36,180 bases of DNA from Mycolicibacterium sp. (GTDB lineage Bacteria; Actinomycetota; Actinomycetes; Mycobacteriales; Mycobacteriaceae). A model generated the notes under the pieces. That model was not told the DNA's origin. It was given only the letters and a program-made list of their open reading frames with translations, and ran no database searches. Every line of letters begins with the position of its first letter. The stretch's first letter is position 1. The translations under genes and the position numbers were made by a program. Location: assembly GCF_016462545.1 (NCBI RefSeq), contig NZ_JAEMTA010000055.1, positions 1 to 36,180 of the forward strand. Reading direction: 5' to 3'. This document shows, one piece after another, positions 6,917 through 14,693 of this stretch.

Positions 6917-9346
6917 ATGACGATCGAGGGGGCTTTCGTGGGCGTGCTGGATGCGTTCATCTCGACGTGGTCCACGGCGCGCGAGACATTCGGCCAAGGT
7001 GTGCCCCAAACGGGCGAGCAGTTCGACGAGAGCGCGACCTTGCAGCAACTCGAGACCACGGTGGCCTCCGCCGCGCCGGGATCGCGATGGACGGGCACCG
7101 CATCGGCCGCCTACGACGCCGCGAACAAGGACCACGGAAAGGTCATCGCGCAACTGGCCGATCTCGATCAGCGGCTCGGCAAGCAGGTCACGGCGTCGTC
7201 CCACGTGGTGGCGTCCGGGCGGCAGGATCTCGACGCGGTCCGCAAGTGGGTCCTCGACGCCGCCGCATCCGTGCCGCCCGGCAAGAACCGCGAGCAGCTG
7301 CTGATGCCCATCGTGCAGAAGGGTCTTGGCCAGGTCAGCCAGATCGTCACCAAGTCCAACGGTGAGCTATCGACTATCGGCGGCCAGATCCGCACTCTCA
7401 GTGGCGAATACGCCGCGCTCGGCAATCAGAAGTTCGGCCCGAAGGAGGGGGTTGGCGACGGAGTCCTCGGCGAGAAGGGCGACGAGGAGGCCGAGAAGAA
7501 AGCTGCCGAGCAGGCGGCGAACGACTTCAAGGCCGTGCGAGACGGCAACGCGACGCCGGAGCAGGTGGCTCGGGTACGGGAGGCGTCGACGTTGACTCCG
7601 GAGCAGACGGCCTCGCTCAAAGAGGGCAAGCCGGCCACCATGGATCAGGGCCAGTACGACTATCTACGCGGATTGATGCAGGCGCAGGACGGCATGAGCG
7701 CCTCCGAGGTCAACGAGTCGTTGAAGCAGCACCCCGAACTGAAGGCCGCAATGGGCGATGCGTACCAGATCATGGGGAACCCGAACATCCAGACCGCCTC
7801 GGGTGACCACGGCGGAATCACGAACGAGCCGAGGAACATTCAGGCGTTGCTCAACGACGATCTGACCTACAAGACCCAGGGCGGAGGGCAGGTCCCACAG
7901 ATTCCGTTGCATCAGTTCGATGCGCTCAACGACATGCTCGGTCAGGGCAATCCGGAACTGCGGGCGGGCTCGGACGTCGACCGTGCCATGGTGAACGAGT
8001 CGGCCCGCATCTCGGACCTGGTCGACAAGGGGCACGCGGTGTATTCGGACACCCCGGACTCGCACGGCGGAAAGGGCGGCATCCCCTTCGGCATCGCCGA
8101 CACCCACGACGTGAACCGCACGCTCAACTCGATGATCGCGACCGGAGGCAGCGACCACCAGGCCGTCACCGATTTCCTCACCGGCGCCAACGACCCGAAT
8201 TCGGCAGGTGCGCAACGTATGAGCGCCGCCACCTTCGACCACTTCGGTGGCAAGGATGCCTTCGTCGATCTCACCACCCACCAGTTCGGCGATGGCCAGA
8301 ACGGTGTCGAGGACATGTTCGATTGGATGGGCAAGAACGCCTACACGCCCGGATTGGAGGGGTTTGACGCTGCTGCCTCCGCCAACGCCACCGGACATCT
8401 CATCAGCAGCAACCACGAATTGTTCACCCGCCTCCCCGACGGTCATGGCGGCTACGACACTCTGGGCCAGGTCAATTCGGGCTTGGTGCAGACCTTCACC
8501 GAGAACTTGAGCCCCTTCATCGGCAATTTCGACGGCGTGCAGGTGCCCGGCATCAACGCCGATGCCATCCCTGGGTTCAGCGATACCAAGGACTTGTCCA
8601 ACATGTTCCAAGTCCTGAACACCGACCCGGCGTCTGCGGACGCACTGAACCGTGTGGTTGCCTCCTGGGAGCAGCACTTCGCCTACGAATTTGGCGCAAC
8701 TGGGGACAGCGAGTTCGGCAGGCATGCCGGACAACTCACGCAAGCGATGACAGGCGCCAACCACTCGGCCCTGGACGCCATGAAGACGAATCAGGACTGG
8801 GATGCCATCCGCGCGTTCAGCGACCAGGAGCGACACTGGGATACGACGAAGGAGATCCTCAGCGGGGTCGCAGGTCTGGTGCCCGGCGGCGACGTCGCCG
8901 TCCAACTTGCCAACGTGGCGGAGCCGTCGCTCAAGAACGAGATTCTGGGCATACAGGGCGATCCCGGCAACATGAGCGACGCCGCCTGGGAGACGGCGCT
9001 CACGGCGACGGACGAGAACTTCAATCACCTCGTCGACGGGCACGTTCGTGACTTCCACATGGCGCAGGGCTATATCGATGCCGATCCAGCACATGCGTCC
9101 GATTTTCGGAACGTCGAAGTACCAGGCGGTACGACGAATTTCGTCGATCAGAATGGTCGACTCGACTGGGACGCCATCAATGCCAACCGTGCAAAATTCG
9201 ATTCGATATTGGACTCCAGCCCACTGAGCTACCTCAACAACTGGGATGACGGCAATCATGGATACGACAGCGGCCTCAAGGACACGAACATCCATCCCCA
9301 GGCACTCCCCGACCCCGGCACCCCGGCGAGCGATGCGCCCCGGTAG
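6917..9346 (+). CDS. Large WXG-type / TPR-repeat-region protein, putative type VII secretion substrate
   Basis: An 809-residue hydrophilic protein with no signal peptide or membrane helix. Its N-terminal helical domain starts VGVLDAFISTWSTARETFG and carries a W-x-G turn (W58-T59-G60 in SRWTGTASAAYDA) followed by long helices to about residue 170, as in mycobacterial Esp/Rv2082/Rv3899c-like proteins. A charged Glu/Ala linker (about 180-230) follows, then a large region rich in Asp, Asn, Gly and His. The start is open: ATG at 6917, four bases after a plausible initiation site behind TAGAGT (6901-6906), or GTG at 6938, five bases after GAGGGGG (6926-6932). It overlaps the lipoprotein gene and heads a three-gene cassette. 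Function unknown. Confidence 0.8.
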   Translation: MTIEGAFVGVLDAFISTWSTARETFGQGVPQTGEQFDESATLQQLETTVASAAPGSRWTGTASAAYDAANKDHGKVIAQLADLDQRLGKQVTASSHVVASGRQDLDAVRKWVLDAAASVPPGKNREQLLMPIVQKGLGQVSQIVTKSNGELSTIGGQIRTLSGEYAALGNQKFGPKEGVGDGVLGEKGDEEAEKKAAEQAANDFKAVRDGNATPEQVARVREASTLTPEQTASLKEGKPATMDQGQYDYLRGLMQAQDGMSASEVNESLKQHPELKAAMGDAYQIMGNPNIQTASGDHGGITNEPRNIQALLNDDLTYKTQGGGQVPQIPLHQFDALNDMLGQGNPELRAGSDVDRAMVNESARISDLVDKGHAVYSDTPDSHGGKGGIPFGIADTHDVNRTLNSMIATGGSDHQAVTDFLTGANDPNSAGAQRMSAATFDHFGGKDAFVDLTTHQFGDGQNGVEDMFDWMGKNAYTPGLEGFDAAASANATGHLISSNHELFTRLPDGHGGYDTLGQVNSGLVQTFTENLSPFIGNFDGVQVPGINADAIPGFSDTKDLSNMFQVLNTDPASADALNRVVASWEQHFAYEFGATGDSEFGRHAGQLTQAMTGANHSALDAMKTNQDWDAIRAFSDQERHWDTTKEILSGVAGLVPGGDVAVQLANVAEPSLKNEILGIQGDPGNMSDAAWETALTATDENFNHLVDGHVRDFHMAQGYIDADPAHASDFRNVEVPGGTTNFVDQNGRLDWDAINANRAKFDSILDSSPLSYLNNWDDGNHGYDSGLKDTNIHPQALPDPGTPASDAPR

Positions 9347-10004
9347 GCATATGGCGAGCATCATGATGACCGTGGCGCTGCTGGCCGTGGGGTGTTCGCC
9401 TGCGTCGCCCCCGGAATCGAGCGCGAGCCCAACTCCGCCCAGTTCCGGTTACCGCATTCCGGCCAGCATCCAGTACGTGGATCACTGGGTGCCAACGCCT
9501 TCCGTCGATCTCATGACCGCTGACGGCACGTTCATCCGCGCATTCGCCGAGGCTTATGAAGCGCGGATCTTCACGCTCGACGGAGCGAAGGGTTCTTATC
9601 CCGGATTCGAACGGGCCGACCGCACCAATACTCGGGCAGGCGGAGGTGGGGGCGAGTGGTATGGCTACGCAGTGCGTTGGATACTCGCCTTCGACGTCGC
9701 TGCAGACGGATCTGCCACGGCCGACGTGTGCGAGGCCTCCTCGATCACGCAGGACAAGTCGCCCCGTGAAGACATTCTTCGCCATCGCCTGACATATCGA
9801 CGATTGGGCGAGTCACCGCCAGTCGACCAGAAGGGAACGGCAAGAGCCCCCGCCGACTCCGTCTTCGGCGAGTGGGAGGCGACGGAGTACTCCTCGCAGG
9901 TGCCAATCACCAAGGAAAGCATCGAACCATGTCTACGTTCGATCCCATCCATCGACAGGAAGCACGTCGACAACTCGCCCGGCTGGCCAGCCAAGGCGAA
10001 CTGA
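9333..10004 (+). CDS. Putative lipoprotein in the type VII secretion-like cassette
   Basis: A 223-residue protein with a short signal peptide MRPGRHMASIMMTVALLAVGC. The lipobox AVGC puts lipidation on Cys21. A Pro/Ser linker (SPASPPESSASPTPPSSG) leads to a ~175-residue extracytoplasmic domain with no motif I recognise. Two further cysteines (in VCEASS and PCLRS) could pair. The ATG at 9333 is preferred over ATG 9351 because it supplies the basic n-region; it overlaps the previous gene by 14 bases. It lies between the WXG-type gene and the small Esp-like gene, an arrangement I associate with LppJ (Rv2080) next to Rv2082 in M. tuberculosis, from memory only. Confidence 0.76.
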   Translation: MRPGRHMASIMMTVALLAVGCSPASPPESSASPTPPSSGYRIPASIQYVDHWVPTPSVDLMTADGTFIRAFAEAYEARIFTLDGAKGSYPGFERADRTNTRAGGGGGEWYGYAVRWILAFDVAADGSATADVCEASSITQDKSPREDILRHRLTYRRLGESPPVDQKGTARAPADSVFGEWEATEYSSQVPITKESIEPCLRSIPSIDRKHVDNSPGWPAKAN

Positions 10005-10023
10005 GAAAGCAGGGAGGATCACC

Positions 10024-10830
10024 ATGGGGAACGAGTTCTCTCTCGACGGTGCCGGCCTGACCCCGTTGGCCGACATTCACTCGCAGGTCGCCATCGGGTT
10101 GTCACAACTGACCGGGGCGGGCGCGCCGCAAACGGCTGACGTGGCGCAGTCGTTCGGCAACATCGCGTTCGCGGTGAACACGGCGCTCGACGGCGCGACG
10201 CAGAGTCGCGCGAGCACCATCTCGACGACGAAGGGTTCTAGCGACACCATCGCCGAGCTACTGACGAAGGCTCACCAGATGTACGAGCACGGCGACCAGC
10301 AGGGCGCCCAGAAGCTCAGGGCCGCAGCCGAAGCGCTGGAAGGCTCCGGAGCAGTCGGCGGCACGGGAGACGGTGGCACAGCAGCCGGCGGCACGGGGGC
10401 CGCCGGCGCAGAAGGTGCAGGTGGCAGCGGCGCCCAATTGGCAGGCCAGATGGCGAGCCAGATCGGGCAGCAGGTCGGTCAGTTCGCCCAGGGCATGGCC
10501 CAGTCTGCACAAGGGCTGGCACAGGGCCTCGCGCAGCTGCCGCAGCAGGTCATGCAGGGCGTTCAAGGCATCGTCGAGTCGGCCAGCAAGGGCGCCGGGG
10601 CCGAGACCGCCACGATCGATGCCGCCAAGGGCGACGACGGCAAGGGCGGCGATCCAGAGGAACGCGCACGCGAAGACGACGAGGCTGCCGAGAAGCGGGC
10701 CGAGGAGCAGCGACACGGCCCGGCCACCCGAACCGACGGCGCGCAGCCGGGTCAATCCCCAGATGGCGAAAGGGCTCCAGTCGCGCCGCCCGCACCGGAA
10801 CGTCAACCCGCGCAGACCCGCCCGCAGTAG
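10024..10830 (+). CDS. Esp-like putative type VII secretion substrate
   Basis: A 268-residue protein with an N-terminal helix-turn-helix hairpin (about 12-90). An SFG triplet (43-45) stands where WXG100 proteins have W-x-G. The motif Y87-E-H-G-D91 is a YxxxD/E secretion signal of the type VII systems. After it come a Gly/Ala-rich stretch, a Gln/Ala-rich amphipathic region (about 140-180: GQQVGQFAQGMAQSAQ) and a charged, Pro-rich disordered tail. No signal peptide. A strong RBS AGGGAGG (10011-10017) sits six bases before the ATG, 19 bases after the lipoprotein stop. The gene ends 7 bases from the convergent ABC-F stop. The partner protein is probably the large WXG-type product, by inference from linkage. 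Confidence 0.76.
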   Translation: MGNEFSLDGAGLTPLADIHSQVAIGLSQLTGAGAPQTADVAQSFGNIAFAVNTALDGATQSRASTISTTKGSSDTIAELLTKAHQMYEHGDQQGAQKLRAAAEALEGSGAVGGTGDGGTAAGGTGAAGAEGAGGSGAQLAGQMASQIGQQVGQFAQGMAQSAQGLAQGLAQLPQQVMQGVQGIVESASKGAGAETATIDAAKGDDGKGGDPEERAREDDEAAEKRAEEQRHGPATRTDGAQPGQSPDGERAPVAPPAPERQPAQTRPQ

Positions 10831-10837
10831 CCGTCGC

Positions 10838-12454
10838 CTAGGACAGGACCCCGTCGGCGAGTCGAAGCCGACGCTCGACACCGATCGCCTCCAGGAACTC
10901 TTCGTCGTGGCTCACCACCACGAAGGCACCTCGGTAGGCGTTCAGCGCCGACTCCAACTGTCCCACGCTGACCAGATCGAGGTTGTTCGTCGGCTCGTCG
11001 AGCAGGAGCAGTTGTGGCGCCGGCTCGGCGTTGAGCACGCACACCAACGTCGCCCTCAACCGTTCACCACCCGACAACGTCCCCATCGGCAGGTGGATGA
11101 CATCACCACGAAAGAGGAACTGCGCCAACAGATGCATGCGACGGGTGTGCGTCAGGCTCGGCGCAAACACCGCGAGAGCCTCCGCCACGGTGACATCGTG
11201 ATCGAGCAGGTCGAGCCGTTGCGACAGGTAGGCGATGCGACCCTCGGATCGCCGCACCTCACCGTGCGTCGGGGGCAGGTCGCCATAGATCATCCGCAAC
11301 AGCGTCGACTTTCCCACGCCGTTGGCTCCGGTCAGTGCAATGCGCTCAGGGCCGCGGATGTCGAGATCGATTCCACTGTGCCCGAACAGCTCCCGGTCGC
11401 CGACCGTGATTCGCAGACCGCGTGCGGCGAGGAGCGTGCGGCCTGACGGCACCTCGGTGCCGGGCAGATCCAACACGATGGCGTCGTCGTCGCGTAGCGC
11501 GCGTTCGGCCCGATCAAGGGTGGCCTTCGCGTCGTCGACCCGCTTGGCGTGCACGTCGTCGGACTTGGCGGCCGACTCCTGTGCATCGCGCTTGAGTTTG
11601 CCGGCCACGATCTTCGGCAGGCCCGCGTCCTTGACGTTGCGCGCGGCGGTGCTCGAGCGCTTCGCCGCGCGTTCGCGTGCCGTCTGCATCTGCCGCTTCT
11701 CCCGCTTGAGCAACTGTTCGGCGGTACGGATATCGGATTCCGCGGATTGCCGGGCCGCCTCCACCGCGTTCTCGTAGTCGGTGAAAGACCCTCCGTAGAA
11801 ATGGATCCCACCGTGGTAGAGCTCCGCAATGCGATCCATCTGGTTGAGCAGGACCCGATCGTGGCTCACGACGAAGAGCGTGCCGGGAAAGTGGTCGAGC
11901 GCGGTGTACAGCCGCTGTCGGGCGTCGACGTCGAGGTTGTTGGTCGGTTCGTCGAGCAGCAGCGTGTCGGGCCGCCTCAACAGCTGCGCCGCCAATCCCA
12001 ACGACATCACCTCCCCGCCGCTGAGCGAATCCAGCTGCCGATCCATCGCCAGATCCGTCAGGCCCAATCGATCGAGGTGGGCGCCCAAGCGTTCCTCGAC
12101 GTCCCAGTCATCACCGATGGCGGTGAAGACCGCCTCGGATGCGTCGCCGGCGGCCAACGCGTCGAGTGCCGCGATGACGGGTGCGACGCCGAGGACGTCC
12201 GCGACGGTGCGATCGGCTCCGGCGTCCGTGAGTGGAAGCGTCTGTGGCAGATAGCCCACCGTGCCGTCGAGGGTGATCGAACCGGTGGTGGGCAGGTACT
12301 CCCCCGCGATGAGTTTGAGCAGCGTGCTCTTGCCAGCGCCGTTCGGCGCGACCAGGCCGGTCCGGCCGTCGGGCACGGTGAACGACAGGTCGTCGAACAC
12401 GGGGGTGTCGTCGGGCCAGGAGAAGGTCAGCGTGGAAACCACGATGGAAGACAT
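10838..12454 (-). CDS. ABC-F family ATPase (ribosome-associated type)
   Basis: A 538-residue protein with two ATPase domains on one chain and no membrane segments, the ABC-F layout. Domain 1: Walker A APNGAGKST (36-44), signature LSGGE (144-148), Walker B LLLDEPTNNLD (165-175). Domain 2: GANGVGKST, LSGGERLRA, LLLLDEPTNNLD. Between them is the charged helical P-site linker (ESDIRTAEQLLKREKRQMQT). ABC-F proteins act on the ribosome, some giving antibiotic protection. I start at the ATG 12452-12454 (MSSIVVSTLTFSW), the usual family beginning. An in-frame GTG at 12526 would add 24 unlikely residues but overlaps a leader ORF in a GTGA. A 147-base region separates it from dapE. Confidence 0.92.
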   Translation of the reverse strand: MSSIVVSTLTFSWPDDTPVFDDLSFTVPDGRTGLVAPNGAGKSTLLKLIAGEYLPTTGSITLDGTVGYLPQTLPLTDAGADRTVADVLGVAPVIAALDALAAGDASEAVFTAIGDDWDVEERLGAHLDRLGLTDLAMDRQLDSLSGGEVMSLGLAAQLLRRPDTLLLDEPTNNLDVDARQRLYTALDHFPGTLFVVSHDRVLLNQMDRIAELYHGGIHFYGGSFTDYENAVEAARQSAESDIRTAEQLLKREKRQMQTARERAAKRSSTAARNVKDAGLPKIVAGKLKRDAQESAAKSDDVHAKRVDDAKATLDRAERALRDDDAIVLDLPGTEVPSGRTLLAARGLRITVGDRELFGHSGIDLDIRGPERIALTGANGVGKSTLLRMIYGDLPPTHGEVRRSEGRIAYLSQRLDLLDHDVTVAEALAVFAPSLTHTRRMHLLAQFLFRGDVIHLPMGTLSGGERLRATLVCVLNAEPAPQLLLLDEPTNNLDLVSVGQLESALNAYRGAFVVVSHDEEFLEAIGVERRLRLADGVLS

Positions 12455-12516
12455 ACGAAAGATCTCTCGGTGAGTCCGCGGCACCGGGCCACGGCATGGG
12501 GGAACGATCGGACCAA

Positions 12517-12532
12517 CTCCGGTCACCCGGAG
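12517..12532 (-). promoter_or_regulatory. Hairpin in the ABC-F leader
   Basis: Arms CTCCGG (12517-12522) and CCGGAG (12527-12532) form a perfect 6-bp stem with a four-base loop. On the transcript strand the loop reads GTGA, so it holds the stop codon of the short leader ORF and an in-frame GTG of the ABC-F frame. ABC-F resistance genes in other bacteria are often controlled by leader attenuation, so a regulatory role is possible. No U-run follows. I saw no WhiB7-type AT-rich promoter motif. Confidence 0.4.
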
Positions 12533-12549
12533 ATGTCTTCTCCCACCAT
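12523..12549 (-). CDS. Possible 8-residue leader peptide of the ABC-F gene
   Basis: On the minus strand GAGGTGG lies nine to ten bases before an ATG at 12547-12549, which opens a reading frame MVGEDISG ending at TGA (12523-12525). The stop lies in the loop of the leader hairpin and overlaps an in-frame GTG of the downstream ABC-F frame (GTGA). The RBS, ORF and hairpin together suggest translational attenuation. A frame this short can arise by chance. Confidence 0.3.
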   Translation of the reverse strand: MVGEDISG

Positions 12550-12601
12550 GTCTTCAGCCCACCTCGAGTCGATCAATCCTTCGCGAACCATGTTAGCGAG
12601 G

Positions 12602-13702
12602 TCAGTCAACCAAGTATTTGCGCAGCATCTCGGTGGCTGCGGTGATCTGCCTGACGTCCACGCGCTCGTCGACGCGATGCGCCATGTTGGGATCACCCGG
12701 GCCGTAGTTGACCGCAGGGATGCCGAGCGCGGCGAAGCGTGCGACGTCGGTCCAGCCGTACTTGGCGCGCACCTGTCCGCCGGCCGCCTGGACGAGCGCG
12801 GCCGCCGCGGGTTTGGTCAGCCCGGGAAGCGCCCCTGCGGCAGCGTCGGTCCGTTCGACGTCCACGTCCAGTCCGTCGAGCACCTCGTGCACGTGGGCGA
12901 CGGCCTGCTCCACGCTGCGGTCGGGCGCGAAGCGAAAGTTCACGGTCACCGACGCGGCGTCGGGAATGACGTTTCCCGCAATGCCGCCGTCGATGCGGAC
13001 GGCCGACAGTCCCTCGCGATAGGTGCACCCGTCGATGTCGACGTTGCGTGGCCGATAGGACGACAACCGATCGAGTACCGCCCCGAGTTTGTGAATGGCG
13101 TTGTCGCCCAACCATGCTCGCGCCGAGTGCGCCCTGGTTCCCGCCGCCCGGACGACGACGCGGATGGTGCCCTGACAGCCGGCCTCGACGTAGCCACCGG
13201 ACGGTTCACCGAGAATCGCGACGTCGGCCTGCAACCACTCCGGGAGTTCGCGTTCGATGCGACCGAGTCCATTGGCACTCGACTCGATCTCCTCGCAGTC
13301 ATACATCACCAACGTGATGTCATGCGACGGTTCGGCGATGGTGGCGGCCAGGTGCAGGAAGACCGCGTCACCGGATTTCATGTCCGAGGTGCCGCAGCCG
13401 AACAGTTCGTCGCCCACCAGTCGGCTGGGCACGTTGTCGGCCGCGGGAACCGTGTCGAGGTGCCCTGCGAGCAGTACGCGTGACGGTCGACCGAAGTTGG
13501 TGCGCGCGAGCACGGCATCGCCGTTGCGGATGACCTCGTAGCCCTTGGCCTGGGCGCGCAGGGCGGCCTCGACCTCGTCGGCGATGCGCTTCTCGTGCCG
13601 CGACTCGCTGGGGATGTCGACGAGTGCGGCGGTCAACTCGATCGGATCAGCGCGCAGGTCCAGCGATGAGCCGCTTGCGCGAAGTGCCGAAGAGGGAGCC
13701 AC
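12602..13702 (-). CDS. dapE: Succinyl-diaminopimelate desuccinylase
   Basis: A 366-residue M20 metallohydrolase that cleaves N-succinyl-LL-diaminopimelate to LL-diaminopimelate in lysine and peptidoglycan precursor synthesis. Metal and catalytic segments are intact: GHLDTVP, SDMKSGDAVF, YDCEEIESSANG with the catalytic/metal Glu pair, LGEPSGGYVEAGCQG, and the late His in DPNMAHRVDE. The dimerisation-domain segment RAHSARAWLGDNAIHK is present. The GTG at 13700-13702 is chosen because TAGGTT stands eight bases upstream (leaderless) with GGAG also close; it adds about 13 residues before the conserved LDLRADPIELT. It is divergent from dapD, which acts earlier in the same pathway. Confidence 0.95.
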   Translation of the reverse strand: MAPSSALRASGSSLDLRADPIELTAALVDIPSESRHEKRIADEVEAALRAQAKGYEVIRNGDAVLARTNFGRPSRVLLAGHLDTVPAADNVPSRLVGDELFGCGTSDMKSGDAVFLHLAATIAEPSHDITLVMYDCEEIESSANGLGRIERELPEWLQADVAILGEPSGGYVEAGCQGTIRVVVRAAGTRAHSARAWLGDNAIHKLGAVLDRLSSYRPRNVDIDGCTYREGLSAVRIDGGIAGNVIPDAASVTVNFRFAPDRSVEQAVAHVHEVLDGLDVDVERTDAAAGALPGLTKPAAAALVQAAGGQVRAKYGWTDVARFAALGIPAVNYGPGDPNMAHRVDERVDVRQITAATEMLRKYLVD

Positions 13703-13710
13703 AGTGCTCC

Positions 13711-13716
13711 AACCTA
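13711..13716 (-). promoter_or_regulatory. Leaderless -10 box of dapE
   Basis: TAGGTT on the minus strand, eight bases before the dapE GTG. The overlapping GGAG four bases before the GTG might also serve as an RBS. Confidence 0.55.
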
Positions 13717-13722
13717 GTCCAG

Positions 13723-13728
13723 TAACGT
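13723..13728 (+). promoter_or_regulatory. Leaderless -10 box of dapD
   Basis: TAACGT, then eight bases, then GTG at 13737. The dapE and dapD -10 boxes are only six bases apart on opposite strands, so RNA polymerase binding at one should hinder the other. Both genes serve the same pathway. Confidence 0.55.
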
Positions 13729-13736
13729 TTGGCATC

Positions 13737-14690
13737 GTGACTTCAGCATCAGGCGTCGGCGTGGCCACCATCGCGGCGGACGGAACGGTTCTCGATACGT
13801 GGTTCCCGGAGCCAGAACTGTCGACCGACGACTCGGACGTCGTGGCAGGGACCAATCGGTTGTCGGTGGCCGAGGTCACCGACGACCTGGCCGCACTGAC
13901 CGGCCGCGACGAGGAACGCGACGTCGAGACCGTCATCGTGCGCACCACGATCGCCTCGCTCGACGACAAGCCCACCGACGCCTTCGACGCCTACCTGCGC
14001 CTGCATCTGCTGTCGCACCGACTGATCGCCCCGCACGGCGCCAACATGGACGGTGTCTTCGGCGTGCTCGCGAACGTGGTCTGGACGAACTTCGGGCCGT
14101 GCGCGGTCGACGGGTTCGAACTGACCCGCGCGCGCCTGCGTCGGCGCGGACCGGTGGCCGTCTACGGCATCGACAAGTTCCCGCGCATGGTCGACTACGT
14201 CGTGCCGAGTGGTGTTCGCATCGCCGACGCGGACCGGGTGCGACTCGGGGCGCACCTCGCGGCGGGCACGACCGTCATGCACGAGGGCTTCGTGAACTTC
14301 AACGCGGGCACGCTGGGGACCTCGATGGTCGAGGGTCGCATCTCGGCGGGAGTGGTGGTCGACGACGGCTCCGACATCGGCGGCGGCGCCTCGATCATGG
14401 GCACCCTGTCCGGTGGTGGCAAGGAGGTCATCTCGGTCGGCAAGCGCTGCCTGCTGGGCGCCAACTCCGGGCTGGGCATCTCCCTTGGTGACGACTGCGT
14501 CATCGAGGCGGGCCTCTACGTCACCGGCGGCACCAAGGTGACGACCTCCGATGGTCAGACAGTCAAGGCTCGAGACCTGTCCGGCGCCAACAACCTTCTG
14601 TTCCGCCGTAATTCGGTGTCGGGAGCGGTCGAGGTGGTGGCGCGCGATGGCAGTGGCATCACGCTGAACGAAGCGCTGCACGCCAACTGA
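13737..14690 (+). CDS. dapD: Tetrahydrodipicolinate N-succinyltransferase
   Basis: A 317-residue protein, the same length I recall for mycobacterial DapD (Rv1201c). It succinylates tetrahydrodipicolinate using succinyl-CoA in the lysine/diaminopimelate pathway. The C-terminal half is a left-handed beta helix of hexapeptide repeats: VRLGAHLAAGTTVMHEGFVNFNAGT, GRISAGVVVDDGSDIGGGASIMGTLSGGG. The catalytic-region segment KRCLLGANSGLGISLGDDCVIEAGLYVT is intact. Active as a trimer in the family. The GTG at 13737 fits both the conserved N-terminus and a leaderless promoter. It ends three bases before the convergent alpha-galactosidase stop. Confidence 0.96.
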   Translation: MTSASGVGVATIAADGTVLDTWFPEPELSTDDSDVVAGTNRLSVAEVTDDLAALTGRDEERDVETVIVRTTIASLDDKPTDAFDAYLRLHLLSHRLIAPHGANMDGVFGVLANVVWTNFGPCAVDGFELTRARLRRRGPVAVYGIDKFPRMVDYVVPSGVRIADADRVRLGAHLAAGTTVMHEGFVNFNAGTLGTSMVEGRISAGVVVDDGSDIGGGASIMGTLSGGGKEVISVGKRCLLGANSGLGISLGDDCVIEAGLYVTGGTKVTTSDGQTVKARDLSGANNLLFRRNSVSGAVEVVARDGSGITLNEALHAN

Positions 14691-14693
14691 CGC

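Noticed and set aside
7664..9364. 566-residue minus-strand open frame opposite the WXG-type gene
   Set aside because: No domain or RBS is seen, and the opposite strand shows the helical WXG domain and cassette logic.
9840..10023. Possible frameshift at the end of the lipoprotein gene
   Set aside because: Another frame (MSTFDPIHRQEARR...) looks reasonable for a short stretch, but the called frame keeps a plausible Cys-containing end and stops 19 bases before the next gene.
12455..12526. ABC-F start at the GTG 12526
   Set aside because: It would add 24 residues not seen in the family; kept only as part of the leader-coupling idea.
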